Shown: in pieces, positions 5,905-13,257 of the stretch
How the letters are laid out: the number at the start of each line of letters is the position of its first letter
Position numbering within the stretch: position 1 is the first letter of the stretch
Assembly: GCA_002338335.1 (NCBI GenBank)
Contig: DDIC01000042.1
Span: forward strand, 2,050 to 15,419
Source: Bacteroidetes bacterium UBA1860
GTDB taxonomy: Bacteria > Bacteroidota > Rhodothermia > Balneolales > Balneolaceae
Direction: 5' to 3'
Length of the DNA stretch: 13,370 nt
Notes under the pieces: generated by a model
What the model was told of the DNA's origin: nothing
Database searches by the model: none
The model's input: only the letters and a program-made list of their open reading frames with translations
Translations under genes and position numbers: made by a program

Positions 5905-7728
5905 TTATCCATTGGGAAGGATGATAGGTGCCTTATCGGCCAGAGTGTCCATAGAGGGTCGCGTCAACATCGATTTGGCTTGTGCTAAACGCTCTACCTC
6001 CTGGAGCGTGTCAACGTCGTCGGGTCCAAGATCCCAACGAATAGACCGGAAACGTGGAAAACGAAGCGTATAGCCCGCTTTGGTCCGTTTGTTTGCCTGA
6101 ATGGAATCAAATTCTAACTCCACAACAAGCCCAGGACGTAGCAAAAGTGTGGGGCCAAACTTTTCCACGACCAGCTTTTTGAGTTCCTGATTTAGCCTGC
6201 GCAGTTCGGCATTGGTATAGCCACCGTAGGCTTTGCCAATCGGAATAAAGGACTCGGAGAATCGATCATCGTTTGCAACGGATACTCCAAGGGTGAAATC
6301 AGAGTAGGTGCCACCCCGTTTACCGCTTCCCGCATGGGCATACATAATCATGGTGTCTAGTGCACCCTCAGGCTCTTTGAGCTTTTGCCAGTGATGAGAG
6401 CGTTGTCCAAACGCATAATGGCTATCCACTTGCTTGATCATTAACCCTTCATTTCCGTGGTTTAAGGCCTGCTCAAAAGCGCGTTGACATTGTTGTAGTG
6501 TAGCAACCTCAAACTGGCGAGAATAGGGGAGGTTTGCTTTTTCGCAAACAGAGGTTAATTGAGACCGGCGTTGCTCAAGTGATTGACTGAAGGCCTCTTT
6601 TTCATCCAACACCAATAGATCATACGCCACAAAGATGACCGGCACATCGTTCATGAGCGTGCTTGATGGCTTTTTGACGCCAAGTCTTTTTTGGAGATCA
6701 AGAAAGGGAAGAATTCTTTTCGTTGAAGGGTCAAAGGCTAAGACCTCACCATCGAGAACAAAAGATCCCCCCAGCGATGATTGCGCACGCTTCATCTCAA
6801 CTACGACATCTGGAAATGTTTGGGTAAGGGGATTTAAATCGCGTGAATAGAGCTCTACTCTATCAACCGAGGCGTGGACTTGACAACGAATACCATCTAG
6901 TTTTTCCTCAAGCCTTACACTCGCCCAGGGTAAAGCCTCCAAGGATTCGACGGGAGAAGCCAGCATGAAGGCAATCGGCCGAAACATGGAGAAAGAGGCC
7001 TCATCCAAACGGTCTTCAAAGACAATGCGTGCCGTTTCAGATACACTCCCCAGCACCATGTGGGCGTACCGAATATGCTCCAACGATGACCCACTTACCT
7101 TAGCCAGAGTCTGCAACAAGCTTCGGGCTTCGAATCCAATGCGAAGCGACCCACCCCCAAGCATTCGAAGGGCCATTTTTATCTCCAATGGGGTGAGAGT
7201 CTCTAGCCACTGGTCAAAAAGGGCTCGTTTGTCCTCACTCTTTTTGGCTTGTGCCATTAGCCCAAACGACGTGTCCATATTGTGCAACGTCCAAGGGGTT
7301 CGAGTGTCAGGCTGGGCTTGTTTTGATCCCGAATGGGGCATGTTTGTCAACAATAATTCGATGGTCTCTGAGCCTGATCCAGTCGCGGTTCGACAAGGTT
7401 TGAAGACCTTATCATAATCAATCTCACAATATTCAGAGACCCACATCCCCTGGGATCTCGCGCCCAACCTACCTGTGAGCCCCGAGGTTGGATCAAACGC
7501 ACCCTCACTGACAAACCGACACGCCAGAACTTCATCTTCCAGCGTCCCGTGATGTTGAATGTCACGAAGCAACTCCACAAAGAGCGTCTGCTTTGCCTTG
7601 GTCCCCCGTGTTTGCTCTAGCCGATCCAAAACCTCGCAGTATTTGCGGAAAGGATACCTCTTGACCGGTTCTGAACGCCCTGGTTCTGAATTTCCTGGCC
7701 CTGAACTCACCTGCTCTGACTTACCCAT
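5905..7728 (-). CDS. ATP-dependent DNA ligase (archaeal/LigB-like type)
   Basis: Joins DNA nicks through an enzyme-AMP intermediate; 607 residues, in the range of archaeal-type ligases. An N-terminal DNA-binding domain spans about 22-245. The nucleotidyltransferase core follows with motif I Glu-Lys-Leu-Asp-Gly-Ile-Arg (adenylated lysine Lys276), motif III Leu-Asp-Gly-Glu-Val at about 325-329, motif IIIa near 366-371, motif IV Glu-Gly-Leu-Met-Ile-Lys at 427-432 and motif V Trp-Gln-Lys-Leu-Lys at 447-451. A C-terminal OB domain ends with an Arg-Phe-Pro-Arg-Phe stretch. The open frame includes an upstream TTG (7731), but ATG 7728 has a perfect AGGAGG six bases before it. The first 20 or so residues are a low-complexity tail of pentapeptide repeats. 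The gene overlaps the upstream exonuclease gene by 8 nt, so the products probably act together in DNA repair; the main replicative ligase is probably an NAD-dependent LigA elsewhere (inference). Confidence 0.93.
   Translation of the reverse strand: MGKSEQVSSGPGNSEPGRSEPVKRYPFRKYCEVLDRLEQTRGTKAKQTLFVELLRDIQHHGTLEDEVLACRFVSEGAFDPTSGLTGRLGARSQGMWVSEYCEIDYDKVFKPCRTATGSGSETIELLLTNMPHSGSKQAQPDTRTPWTLHNMDTSFGLMAQAKKSEDKRALFDQWLETLTPLEIKMALRMLGGGSLRIGFEARSLLQTLAKVSGSSLEHIRYAHMVLGSVSETARIVFEDRLDEASFSMFRPIAFMLASPVESLEALPWASVRLEEKLDGIRCQVHASVDRVELYSRDLNPLTQTFPDVVVEMKRAQSSLGGSFVLDGEVLAFDPSTKRILPFLDLQKRLGVKKPSSTLMNDVPVIFVAYDLLVLDEKEAFSQSLEQRRSQLTSVCEKANLPYSRQFEVATLQQCQRAFEQALNHGNEGLMIKQVDSHYAFGQRSHHWQKLKEPEGALDTMIMYAHAGSGKRGGTYSDFTLGVSVANDDRFSESFIPIGKAYGGYTNAELRRLNQELKKLVVEKFGPTLLLRPGLVVELEFDSIQANKRTKAGYTLRFPRFRSIRWDLGPDDVDTLQEVERLAQAKSMLTRPSMDTLADKAPIILPNG
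7667..7726 (-). repeat. Four imperfect 15-bp tandem repeats encoding the ligase N-terminal tail
   Basis: Four 15-bp units (7667-7681, 7682-7696, 7697-7711, 7712-7726) share a plus-strand core close to GGTTCTGAA plus six variable bases. The two units farthest from the start codon are most alike; the start-proximal ones have drifted. The encoded pentapeptides are Gly-Lys-Ser-Glu-Gln, Val-Ser-Ser-Gly-Pro, Gly-Asn-Ser-Glu-Pro and Gly-Arg-Ser-Glu-Pro. The array keeps the frame, so changes in copy number would only lengthen or shorten a disordered tail. Confidence 0.75.
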
Positions 7729-8773
7729 CAAGCTCCTCCTCTTGTTGCATAGTTAAATCAAGAAATTGTGCTTGATGACCTCGCTGTTCCAAGAAGTGAG
7801 CGACAACGTCAGGAGTAGGTGAGTGGGTAATATGAATCTTGCGGGGTTGCAGGGCATCGCATACATCCAGCAACTCAAAGAAATCGAGATGATCCGAAAG
7901 AGCAAATCCGCGATCAAGATTTAGTTGTGTTCGCCTGCTTGCCATCGCTGCCCACCCTGAGCATTGAGCGACACGCAGACGCTCAACATTGGAGGCAAAT
8001 CCAGAAGATAATACGGACGTGGGACCGACTAAAATCGCCCCTTCGCATGTTTCGCGATTATAGGGCTCTACGTTGCCCAAAGTGATACCTGCCTGTTGGT
8101 AGACCTCGCAGTATGGAAATCCACCACCATGAATCATTTTGCGATGATCTAAGGGTTCGAGTAAATGCAAAATCTCCTGACCTTTGCCCAAATTATACCC
8201 TAGAAATAGAGGTGTTTCACCTGCCTCCAGGGTCTCCTGAGCAAACGAAAGCATTTCTTGTTGGATTTCGTGGGTCGGTTTCCATTTGTAAATAGGTAAT
8301 CCAAACGTGGCTTCTATAATGAGCTCATCCACTGAGCTCGGCCAAGCCACCCCTTCGGTTGCAGGGGAAGCGGGTGTTTTCACATCGCCTGTGTACAGCA
8401 AAGAACCATCCTCACTCTCTACGAGAATCATTGCCGAGCCCAAAATATGGCCTGCAGGATAGAGCGTTAGAGTTGCCTCGCGTGACACAGAGTCTCCCGA
8501 GCCCTTCCTCGTGTACGACACCCCAAAGTGTTCTCGAATAGTGTTTAATGAGGTGGGCGTTTGCCAGTCCAAGACCAAGGCGTCTCCTTTGTACCCTCTT
8601 TTGCGCATAAAGGCCAAAGTTGGGGCCGAACAAACGACAGCACAGGAACGATTTCTTGGTAAATGATCGGCATGTGCATGGGATACAAACACAACATCGG
8701 CCTCAGGATGACTGTTATCGAGTGACACTCGGAAATCTTTCAAAAAAATTCCGTGTCCCCCTGAAGAAATCAT
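7721..8773 (-). CDS. DNA ligase-associated MBL-fold exonuclease
   Basis: Metallo-beta-lactamase-fold nuclease of the ligase-associated (Exo_Lig) family, related to CPSF/SNM1-type nucleases; about 350 residues. From the ATG at 8773, metal ligands are in His32-Ala-His-Ala-Asp-His37, His109 (Ala-Gly-His-Ile-Leu-Gly-Ser), Asp130 (Thr-Gly-Asp) and Ser-Asp-His near 293-295, with a further His at 317. Family-typical strings are Glu-Ala-Thr-Phe-Gly-Leu-Pro-Ile-Tyr-Lys-Trp, Gly-Tyr-Asn-Leu-Gly-Lys-Gly-Gln and Asp-Arg-Gly-Phe-Ala-Leu-Ser-Asp-His. The start is uncertain: the frame reaches TTG 8812 and a GTG at 8794 has a weak AGG upstream. I choose ATG 8773 because it leaves only a few residues before the conserved N terminus. 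It is the first gene of a coupled exonuclease-ligase pair and is divergent from dnaE. Nuclease activity is inferred from family; direction and substrate cannot be read from sequence. Confidence 0.9.
   Translation of the reverse strand: MISSGGHGIFLKDFRVSLDNSHPEADVVFVSHAHADHLPRNRSCAVVCSAPTLAFMRKRGYKGDALVLDWQTPTSLNTIREHFGVSYTRKGSGDSVSREATLTLYPAGHILGSAMILVESEDGSLLYTGDVKTPASPATEGVAWPSSVDELIIEATFGLPIYKWKPTHEIQQEMLSFAQETLEAGETPLFLGYNLGKGQEILHLLEPLDHRKMIHGGGFPYCEVYQQAGITLGNVEPYNRETCEGAILVGPTSVLSSGFASNVERLRVAQCSGWAAMASRRTQLNLDRGFALSDHLDFFELLDVCDALQPRKIHITHSPTPDVVAHFLEQRGHQAQFLDLTMQQEEELDG
7735..7740 (-). promoter_or_regulatory. Perfect Shine-Dalgarno of the ligase gene, inside the exonuclease gene
   Basis: AGGAGG on the minus strand, six bases upstream of ATG 7728. 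It fixes the ligase start at ATG rather than the TTG at 7731. The site lies within the exonuclease coding sequence, in the codons for its Glu-rich C terminus, so ribosomes ending exonuclease synthesis at TAA 7721-7723 would be at the ligase start. Confidence 0.8.
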
Positions 8774-8854
8774 GCAATAGCCCGAAGATTTCACGATGTT
8801 ACCTGACGTCAAGAGTTATGATTAAGCGTCTAGTTCGACGATTGCTCCACTTTT
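8774..8854. promoter_or_regulatory. Divergent promoter region between exonuclease-ligase and dnaE, with 8-bp palindrome
   Basis: This short spacer must drive both directions. It contains the perfect palindrome TGACGTCA (8804-8811). On the plus strand TATGAT (8817-8822) is a fair -10, but no good -35 lies at the right distance. On the minus strand TTGACG (8807-8812) resembles a -35 but lacks a good -10. dnaE has no Shine-Dalgarno. Promoter positions are not resolved. Confidence 0.45.
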
Positions 8855-11800
8855 ATGTTCCTCATATACGATACAGAAACCACAGGCTTACCCAAAAACT
8901 TCAGAGCCCCGGTTACCGATACCGACAATTGGCCCCGCTTGGTCCAGCTTGCCTGGCAAGTTCACGACATCGAAGGAAAAAAAATCAGTGAAGGCAATTG
9001 GATAGTACAACCGGACGGGTTTACGATTCCGTTCAATTCAGAAAAGATTCACGGGATCTCCACAGAGCGGGCTCAAAAAGAGGGCTCTCCTCTTTTAGAC
9101 GTGCTCGAAGCGTTTGAACAAGCCGTTCACGCCTCCACATTTGTGATTGGGCATAATCTCATCTTCGATTGGAATATCCTAGGAGCAGAGTACGTCAGGC
9201 TAAATCGATCCAACGCACTTGAGTCCAAAATTCAGGTCGATACGAAGGATTCGGGTACGGAGGTATGCAAGATTCCTGGGGGGCAAGGCCGATTCAAATG
9301 GCCAACACTGGCTGAGCTTCACACAACGCTCTTTGAGGTGGGCTTTGAAGGGGCTCATGATGCTTTTGCCGATGTTCGAGCAACAGCTAGATCCTTTTTT
9401 GAAATGGTGCGGCGGGGGGATTTAGTGCTTGATCCACCCGATGGGGTTGAGTGGCCAGCAAAACCCTTGAGTGAGGTAATCAATCAAACACATTATGAAT
9501 CCGAGCTTGAGCAAGAAAAACGTTGGGAAGCCCAAAGGAAAGCACAAAAAGAGGCCCAAAACAACGAGACCGAGCCTAGCCCATCAGAGGGGTCCATAAA
9601 CAGCCCTTCAGCGGACTCAACCCCGCAACCACCGCTTGGATCTAAAGCCCCCCCTGTGTCGACGGTTAACCCAGCGGTGGACACGCCGTTTATCCATCTA
9701 CATTGCCACTCTCAATTTTCCATTCTGAGAAGTACAGCGAGTGTCAAAGCGTTGGTAGAGGCGGCCAAAAACGATGGGGCCCCAGCGGTTGCCTGTACCG
9801 ATTTGGGGAATATGTTTGGGGCCTTTCATTTCACCAGAGCCGCCAAAGAGGCAGGCATTCAGCCTATTTTGGGGTGTGAGTGCTATCTAGTAGCCGACCG
9901 TCATCAAAAAAAGTTCACCCGTGATTTCAAAGATTATCGGACACAACCTGTTTTTCTAGTTAAAAACCTCGAGGGGTATAAAAACCTATCAGCACTGGTC
10001 TCAAAAGGACACATCGAGGGGTATTATTATAAGTTTCCTCGTATTGATAAAGCCCTCATTAAAGAACATCACAAGGGGGTCATCGCATTAACAGGAGGGC
10101 TACGAGGTGAAGTGCCTGATTTGATCTTAAACCAGGGGGAAGAGGCTGCCGAAGAGGCATTTCTTTGGTGGAAGGAGATCTTTGGCGACGATTTTTATGT
10201 AACACTACAACGTCATGGGCTGGAGGAGGAGGACAGGGTGAATCAAGTTTTGCTCAAATTTGCCAAAGCCCATAATGTGAAGGTTTTGGCAGCCCAGGAT
10301 GTCTATTACATTCACGAAAAAGATTGGCAAGCCCATGATGCGTTGCTTTGCGTGGAGGATAATAACCCGGTAAGTATGCCGATTGGGCGAGGACGGGGCA
10401 CACGGTACGGCTTCCCGAATCATGAGTATTACTACAAGAGCTCTCAAGAAATGGCCGCTTTGTTTGCGGACATCCCGGAGGCCATTCATAATATTCAGGA
10501 CCTTGTTGCGACGCTCGAACCGATAGAGCTTGAACAAGATATTTTATTGCCTTCATCGACACTGCCTGAGGGTTTTGATACAGAAGACGATACGCTCAAG
10601 CACCTTGGGCTGGAGGGAGCGAAGCAAAAATACCCCACGGCAGAAGGTGAGCTTGAGCCGAAGGTCGTAGAAAGGATTGAGCATGAGCTTGGGATCATCA
10701 AATCGATGGGATTTGCGGGCTATTTCTTGATTGTTCAAGATTTTATTGATGCAGCCAAAGAGATGGGGGTCTATGTAGGGCCTGGTCGAGGCTCAGCAGC
10801 AGGGTCAGTGGTTGCTTATGCCATTGGTATTACCAACGTCGATCCACTCAAATATGACCTGCTCTTTGAGCGATTCCTCAATCCAGAGCGGGTGAGCATG
10901 CCCGATATGGATATCGATTTTGATGATGAGGGGCGTCAAAAGGTGATTGATTATGTCGTAGAAAAGTATGGCTACAATCAGGTAGCCCATATTATCACGT
11001 TTGGGACCATGGCTGCACGATCTGCCGTCCGCGACGTGGCTCGCGTGTTGGAACTTCCTCTCCAAGAAGCCGACCAACTCGCCAAAAAGGTTCCAGAAAA
11101 TGTGGGAACCACCCTTGATAAAGCTTTTGAAGAGGTTCCAGAGCTCAGGGAGATTAAAAAATCGGATACCCTAGCTGGAAAAACCTTACAGCTTGCCCAT
11201 ACGCTTGAAGGAAGTATTCGCAACACGGGAATTCATGCTGCTGGGATAATTATTGCCCCTAATGATCTATTGAGCCTCATCCCCGTATGTACGGCCAAAG
11301 ATGCCGAGTTGATGGTCACACAGTTTGATGGGAAGGTGATTGAAGATGCGGGAATGCTCAAAATGGACTTTCTTGGCCTTAAAACCCTGTCCATTCTCAA
11401 GACAGTGATCGAGATGGTGCGCCTGATTCATGGGCGTGAGATGACCTTGGACGATATTCCTCTGGATGATGAAAAAACCTTTGCCCTGTATCAAAAAGGG
11501 GGGACAGTAGGGACGTTCCAGTTTGAATCTGATGGAATGCGCAAACACTTGCGGGATCTCAAACCCACGACCATAGACGATTTGATTGCCATGAATGCGC
11601 TGTATCGTCCTGGACCGATGCAGTTTATCCCAGATTACATTCGTCGCAAGCACGGTCAAGAAGAGGTCGATTATCCCCATGAGGATTTGGTGGAGGTGCT
11701 GGAACCCACCTACGGCATTATGATTTACCAGGAGCAGATCATGGTCGTGGCGCAACGGATGGGGGACTACACGCTGGGTGAAGCAGATATTTTGCGGCGG

Positions 11801-13159
11801 ATCATGGGTAAAAAGAAAATGGATCAGATGGCCCAGGAGGAAGAGAAATTTATGTCCCGTGCTACTGCCAAAGGGATTGAACCCAGCCTAGCCAAAGAGA
11901 TTTTTGATAAAATGGCCCTTTTTGCAGGCTATGGATTCAATAAATCTCACTCTGCAGCCTATTCCATTCTGGCTTATCAAACCATGTACTTCAAGGCAAA
12001 TTATCCTGCAGAATACATGGCTTCGGTGATGAGTCATAATATGTCAGACCTCAAAAAGGTGACCTACTTCATTGATGAGTGTAAGAAGATGGGTATCGCG
12101 GTCGATTTCCCGAACATCAATACGGGAATTGGGCGATTTTCAGTGACCGATCAGCGGATTCAGTTTGGACTCAATGCGATTAAAGGGGTGGGGGCTGCCG
12201 CCATCGAAGGGATTGTTAAAGAGCGGGAATCATCAGGGCCTTTTACCTCAATTTTTGACTTTGCCGGCAGAGTCGACTCCAAAACCTGCAACAAGCGTGT
12301 GGTGGAGAGTTTGATTCAAGCAGGTGCCTTTGATGAGCTCCATCCCAACCGAGCCCAGCTCTTGCAAGGACTAGAAGAGATCATGATGTATGGCCATAGA
12401 AAGTTTGAAGAAGCCCGCCTTAACCAGACGTCGTTGTTTGGTGGAACTCAGGGGGGTGCATCGATGATGGAACCAAAACTTCGAGAGTGCCTTCCATGGA
12501 CACAGATTGAACAACTCAAGCGTGAGCGAGATGTCATTGGATTTTATCTAAGCGGCCATCCACTCGAGCGCTTCCGTCATGATCGATCCCTCTTTGCGAC
12601 TCACAAACTTTCTGAGAACACCCTTACGCGCATCCGAGACCGTGAGCCTGGATCCATCGTGGGTATCGTGACATCTATTCGACGACTCAAAGACTCCAAG
12701 CAACGCCCCATTGCGTTTATGAAAGTGGAAGATTTGGAGGGTGTTATAGAAGTGAGTGTCTTTAGTGAGTGCTATGACCAATATCAGGGGTTGTTAGAGG
12801 AGGATAATTGTTTGTACATCAAAGGTGTTATGAGAACAGATCGTGGCGCACCCCAGTTGATGGCAGAGTCGATGGATCGTGCTGAAAACCTCCGTGAAAA
12901 GCACCAAAAACGAGTCTGTATTGTTGCGCGATTGGAAACGGACCGTGCGTCGCAAGACATTCTAGATGAGCTCGAGAGTTTATTCAAAAAGCACAAAGGA
13001 GAAGCTCAAATGGAGTTCTCCTTGTATAGTCAGGCGTCTGAACGACCCCTACAGCTACGCGCTCGCAACGTGGTCATTGATCCGAATGATGAGTTGCTAT
13101 CCTCACTAGAGGAGCTTCTTGGAGAAGATTCCATCGAACTAAGAACGGTTGCATCGTAA
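8855..13159 (+). CDS. dnaE: DNA polymerase III alpha subunit with fused N-terminal DEDDh proofreading exonuclease
   Basis: Replicative C-family DNA polymerase; 1434 residues, longer than E. coli DnaE (1160) because of an N-terminal exonuclease. Residues 1-185 hold the DEDDh site: Asp6, Glu8, Asp105, His168 and Asp173. A charged then Ser/Pro-rich linker covers about 210-276. The PHP domain begins at His-Leu-His-Cys-His-Ser (281-286); its metal site looks degraded, with Leu317 where Asp-His is expected and Tyr484 in place of a usual His. The polymerase core has Gly-Pro-Gly-Arg-Gly-Ser-Ala-Ala-Gly-Ser (642-651) and catalytic Asp686, Asp688 and Asp838. A helix-hairpin-helix lies near 1104-1124, an internal clamp-binding motif Gln-Thr-Ser-Leu-Phe at 1191-1195, and an OB domain at about 1265-1340. 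ATG 8855 gives the family-typical start and puts Asp-Thr-Glu-Thr-Thr-Gly at residues 6-11; no Shine-Dalgarno is visible. Divergent from the exonuclease-ligase pair, with a thioredoxin gene downstream. Confidence 0.97.
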   Translation: MFLIYDTETTGLPKNFRAPVTDTDNWPRLVQLAWQVHDIEGKKISEGNWIVQPDGFTIPFNSEKIHGISTERAQKEGSPLLDVLEAFEQAVHASTFVIGHNLIFDWNILGAEYVRLNRSNALESKIQVDTKDSGTEVCKIPGGQGRFKWPTLAELHTTLFEVGFEGAHDAFADVRATARSFFEMVRRGDLVLDPPDGVEWPAKPLSEVINQTHYESELEQEKRWEAQRKAQKEAQNNETEPSPSEGSINSPSADSTPQPPLGSKAPPVSTVNPAVDTPFIHLHCHSQFSILRSTASVKALVEAAKNDGAPAVACTDLGNMFGAFHFTRAAKEAGIQPILGCECYLVADRHQKKFTRDFKDYRTQPVFLVKNLEGYKNLSALVSKGHIEGYYYKFPRIDKALIKEHHKGVIALTGGLRGEVPDLILNQGEEAAEEAFLWWKEIFGDDFYVTLQRHGLEEEDRVNQVLLKFAKAHNVKVLAAQDVYYIHEKDWQAHDALLCVEDNNPVSMPIGRGRGTRYGFPNHEYYYKSSQEMAALFADIPEAIHNIQDLVATLEPIELEQDILLPSSTLPEGFDTEDDTLKHLGLEGAKQKYPTAEGELEPKVVERIEHELGIIKSMGFAGYFLIVQDFIDAAKEMGVYVGPGRGSAAGSVVAYAIGITNVDPLKYDLLFERFLNPERVSMPDMDIDFDDEGRQKVIDYVVEKYGYNQVAHIITFGTMAARSAVRDVARVLELPLQEADQLAKKVPENVGTTLDKAFEEVPELREIKKSDTLAGKTLQLAHTLEGSIRNTGIHAAGIIIAPNDLLSLIPVCTAKDAELMVTQFDGKVIEDAGMLKMDFLGLKTLSILKTVIEMVRLIHGREMTLDDIPLDDEKTFALYQKGGTVGTFQFESDGMRKHLRDLKPTTIDDLIAMNALYRPGPMQFIPDYIRRKHGQEEVDYPHEDLVEVLEPTYGIMIYQEQIMVVAQRMGDYTLGEADILRRIMGKKKMDQMAQEEEKFMSRATAKGIEPSLAKEIFDKMALFAGYGFNKSHSAAYSILAYQTMYFKANYPAEYMASVMSHNMSDLKKVTYFIDECKKMGIAVDFPNINTGIGRFSVTDQRIQFGLNAIKGVGAAAIEGIVKERESSGPFTSIFDFAGRVDSKTCNKRVVESLIQAGAFDELHPNRAQLLQGLEEIMMYGHRKFEEARLNQTSLFGGTQGGASMMEPKLRECLPWTQIEQLKRERDVIGFYLSGHPLERFRHDRSLFATHKLSENTLTRIRDREPGSIVGIVTSIRRLKDSKQRPIAFMKVEDLEGVIEVSVFSECYDQYQGLLEEDNCLYIKGVMRTDRGAPQLMAESMDRAENLREKHQKRVCIVARLETDRASQDILDELESLFKKHKGEAQMEFSLYSQASERPLQLRARNVVIDPNDELLSSLEELLGEDSIELRTVAS

Positions 13160-13257
13160 TCGTTGTTTGGATAGGTTGAAAGAGCAGATCAACTTTCTTA
13201 ACTTAACATGTAAATACAAGTACGTCTAAAGTGTACATAACCATTATAAAAGGTAAC
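13160..13257 (+). promoter_or_regulatory. Spacer upstream of the thioredoxin gene
   Basis: The 98-bp A+T-rich gap between dnaE and the thioredoxin gene is long for an operon junction here and probably carries its own promoter. Candidates are TTGAAA (13176-13181) plus TAACTT (13199-13204) with a 17-base spacer, or an isolated TATAAA at 13244-13249, which seems too near the start codon. AAAAGG ends four bases before ATG 13258 and can serve as the ribosome binding site. Confidence 0.35.
13175..13199 (+). terminator. Possible weak hairpin after dnaE
   Basis: GTTGA (13175-13179) and TCAAC (13189-13193) can pair around a 9-base loop, followed by TTTCTT. The stem has only five base pairs and the T-run is interrupted, so termination would be inefficient at best. 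The same bases overlap a possible promoter: TTGAAA (13176-13181) and TAACTT (13199-13204), 17 bases apart, ahead of the thioredoxin gene. Confidence 0.25.

Noticed and set aside
6965..7417. 150-residue reading frame antisense to the ligase gene
   Set aside because: No recognisable domain and no independent start signal; the opposite strand has unmistakable ligase homology.
8620..8991. 123-residue plus-strand frame spanning the divergent spacer into dnaE
   Set aside because: It is antisense to the exonuclease and out of frame with dnaE; composition is Arg/His-rich with no recognisable motif.
11267..11755. 162-residue reading frame antisense to dnaE
   Set aside because: It lies wholly within the conserved polymerase core and its translation resembles no family; typical shadow frame.
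13208..13240. Weak dyad ATGTA...TACAT upstream of the thioredoxin gene as an operator
   Set aside because: Only five base pairs with a long gap in an A+T-rich stretch, easily expected by chance.
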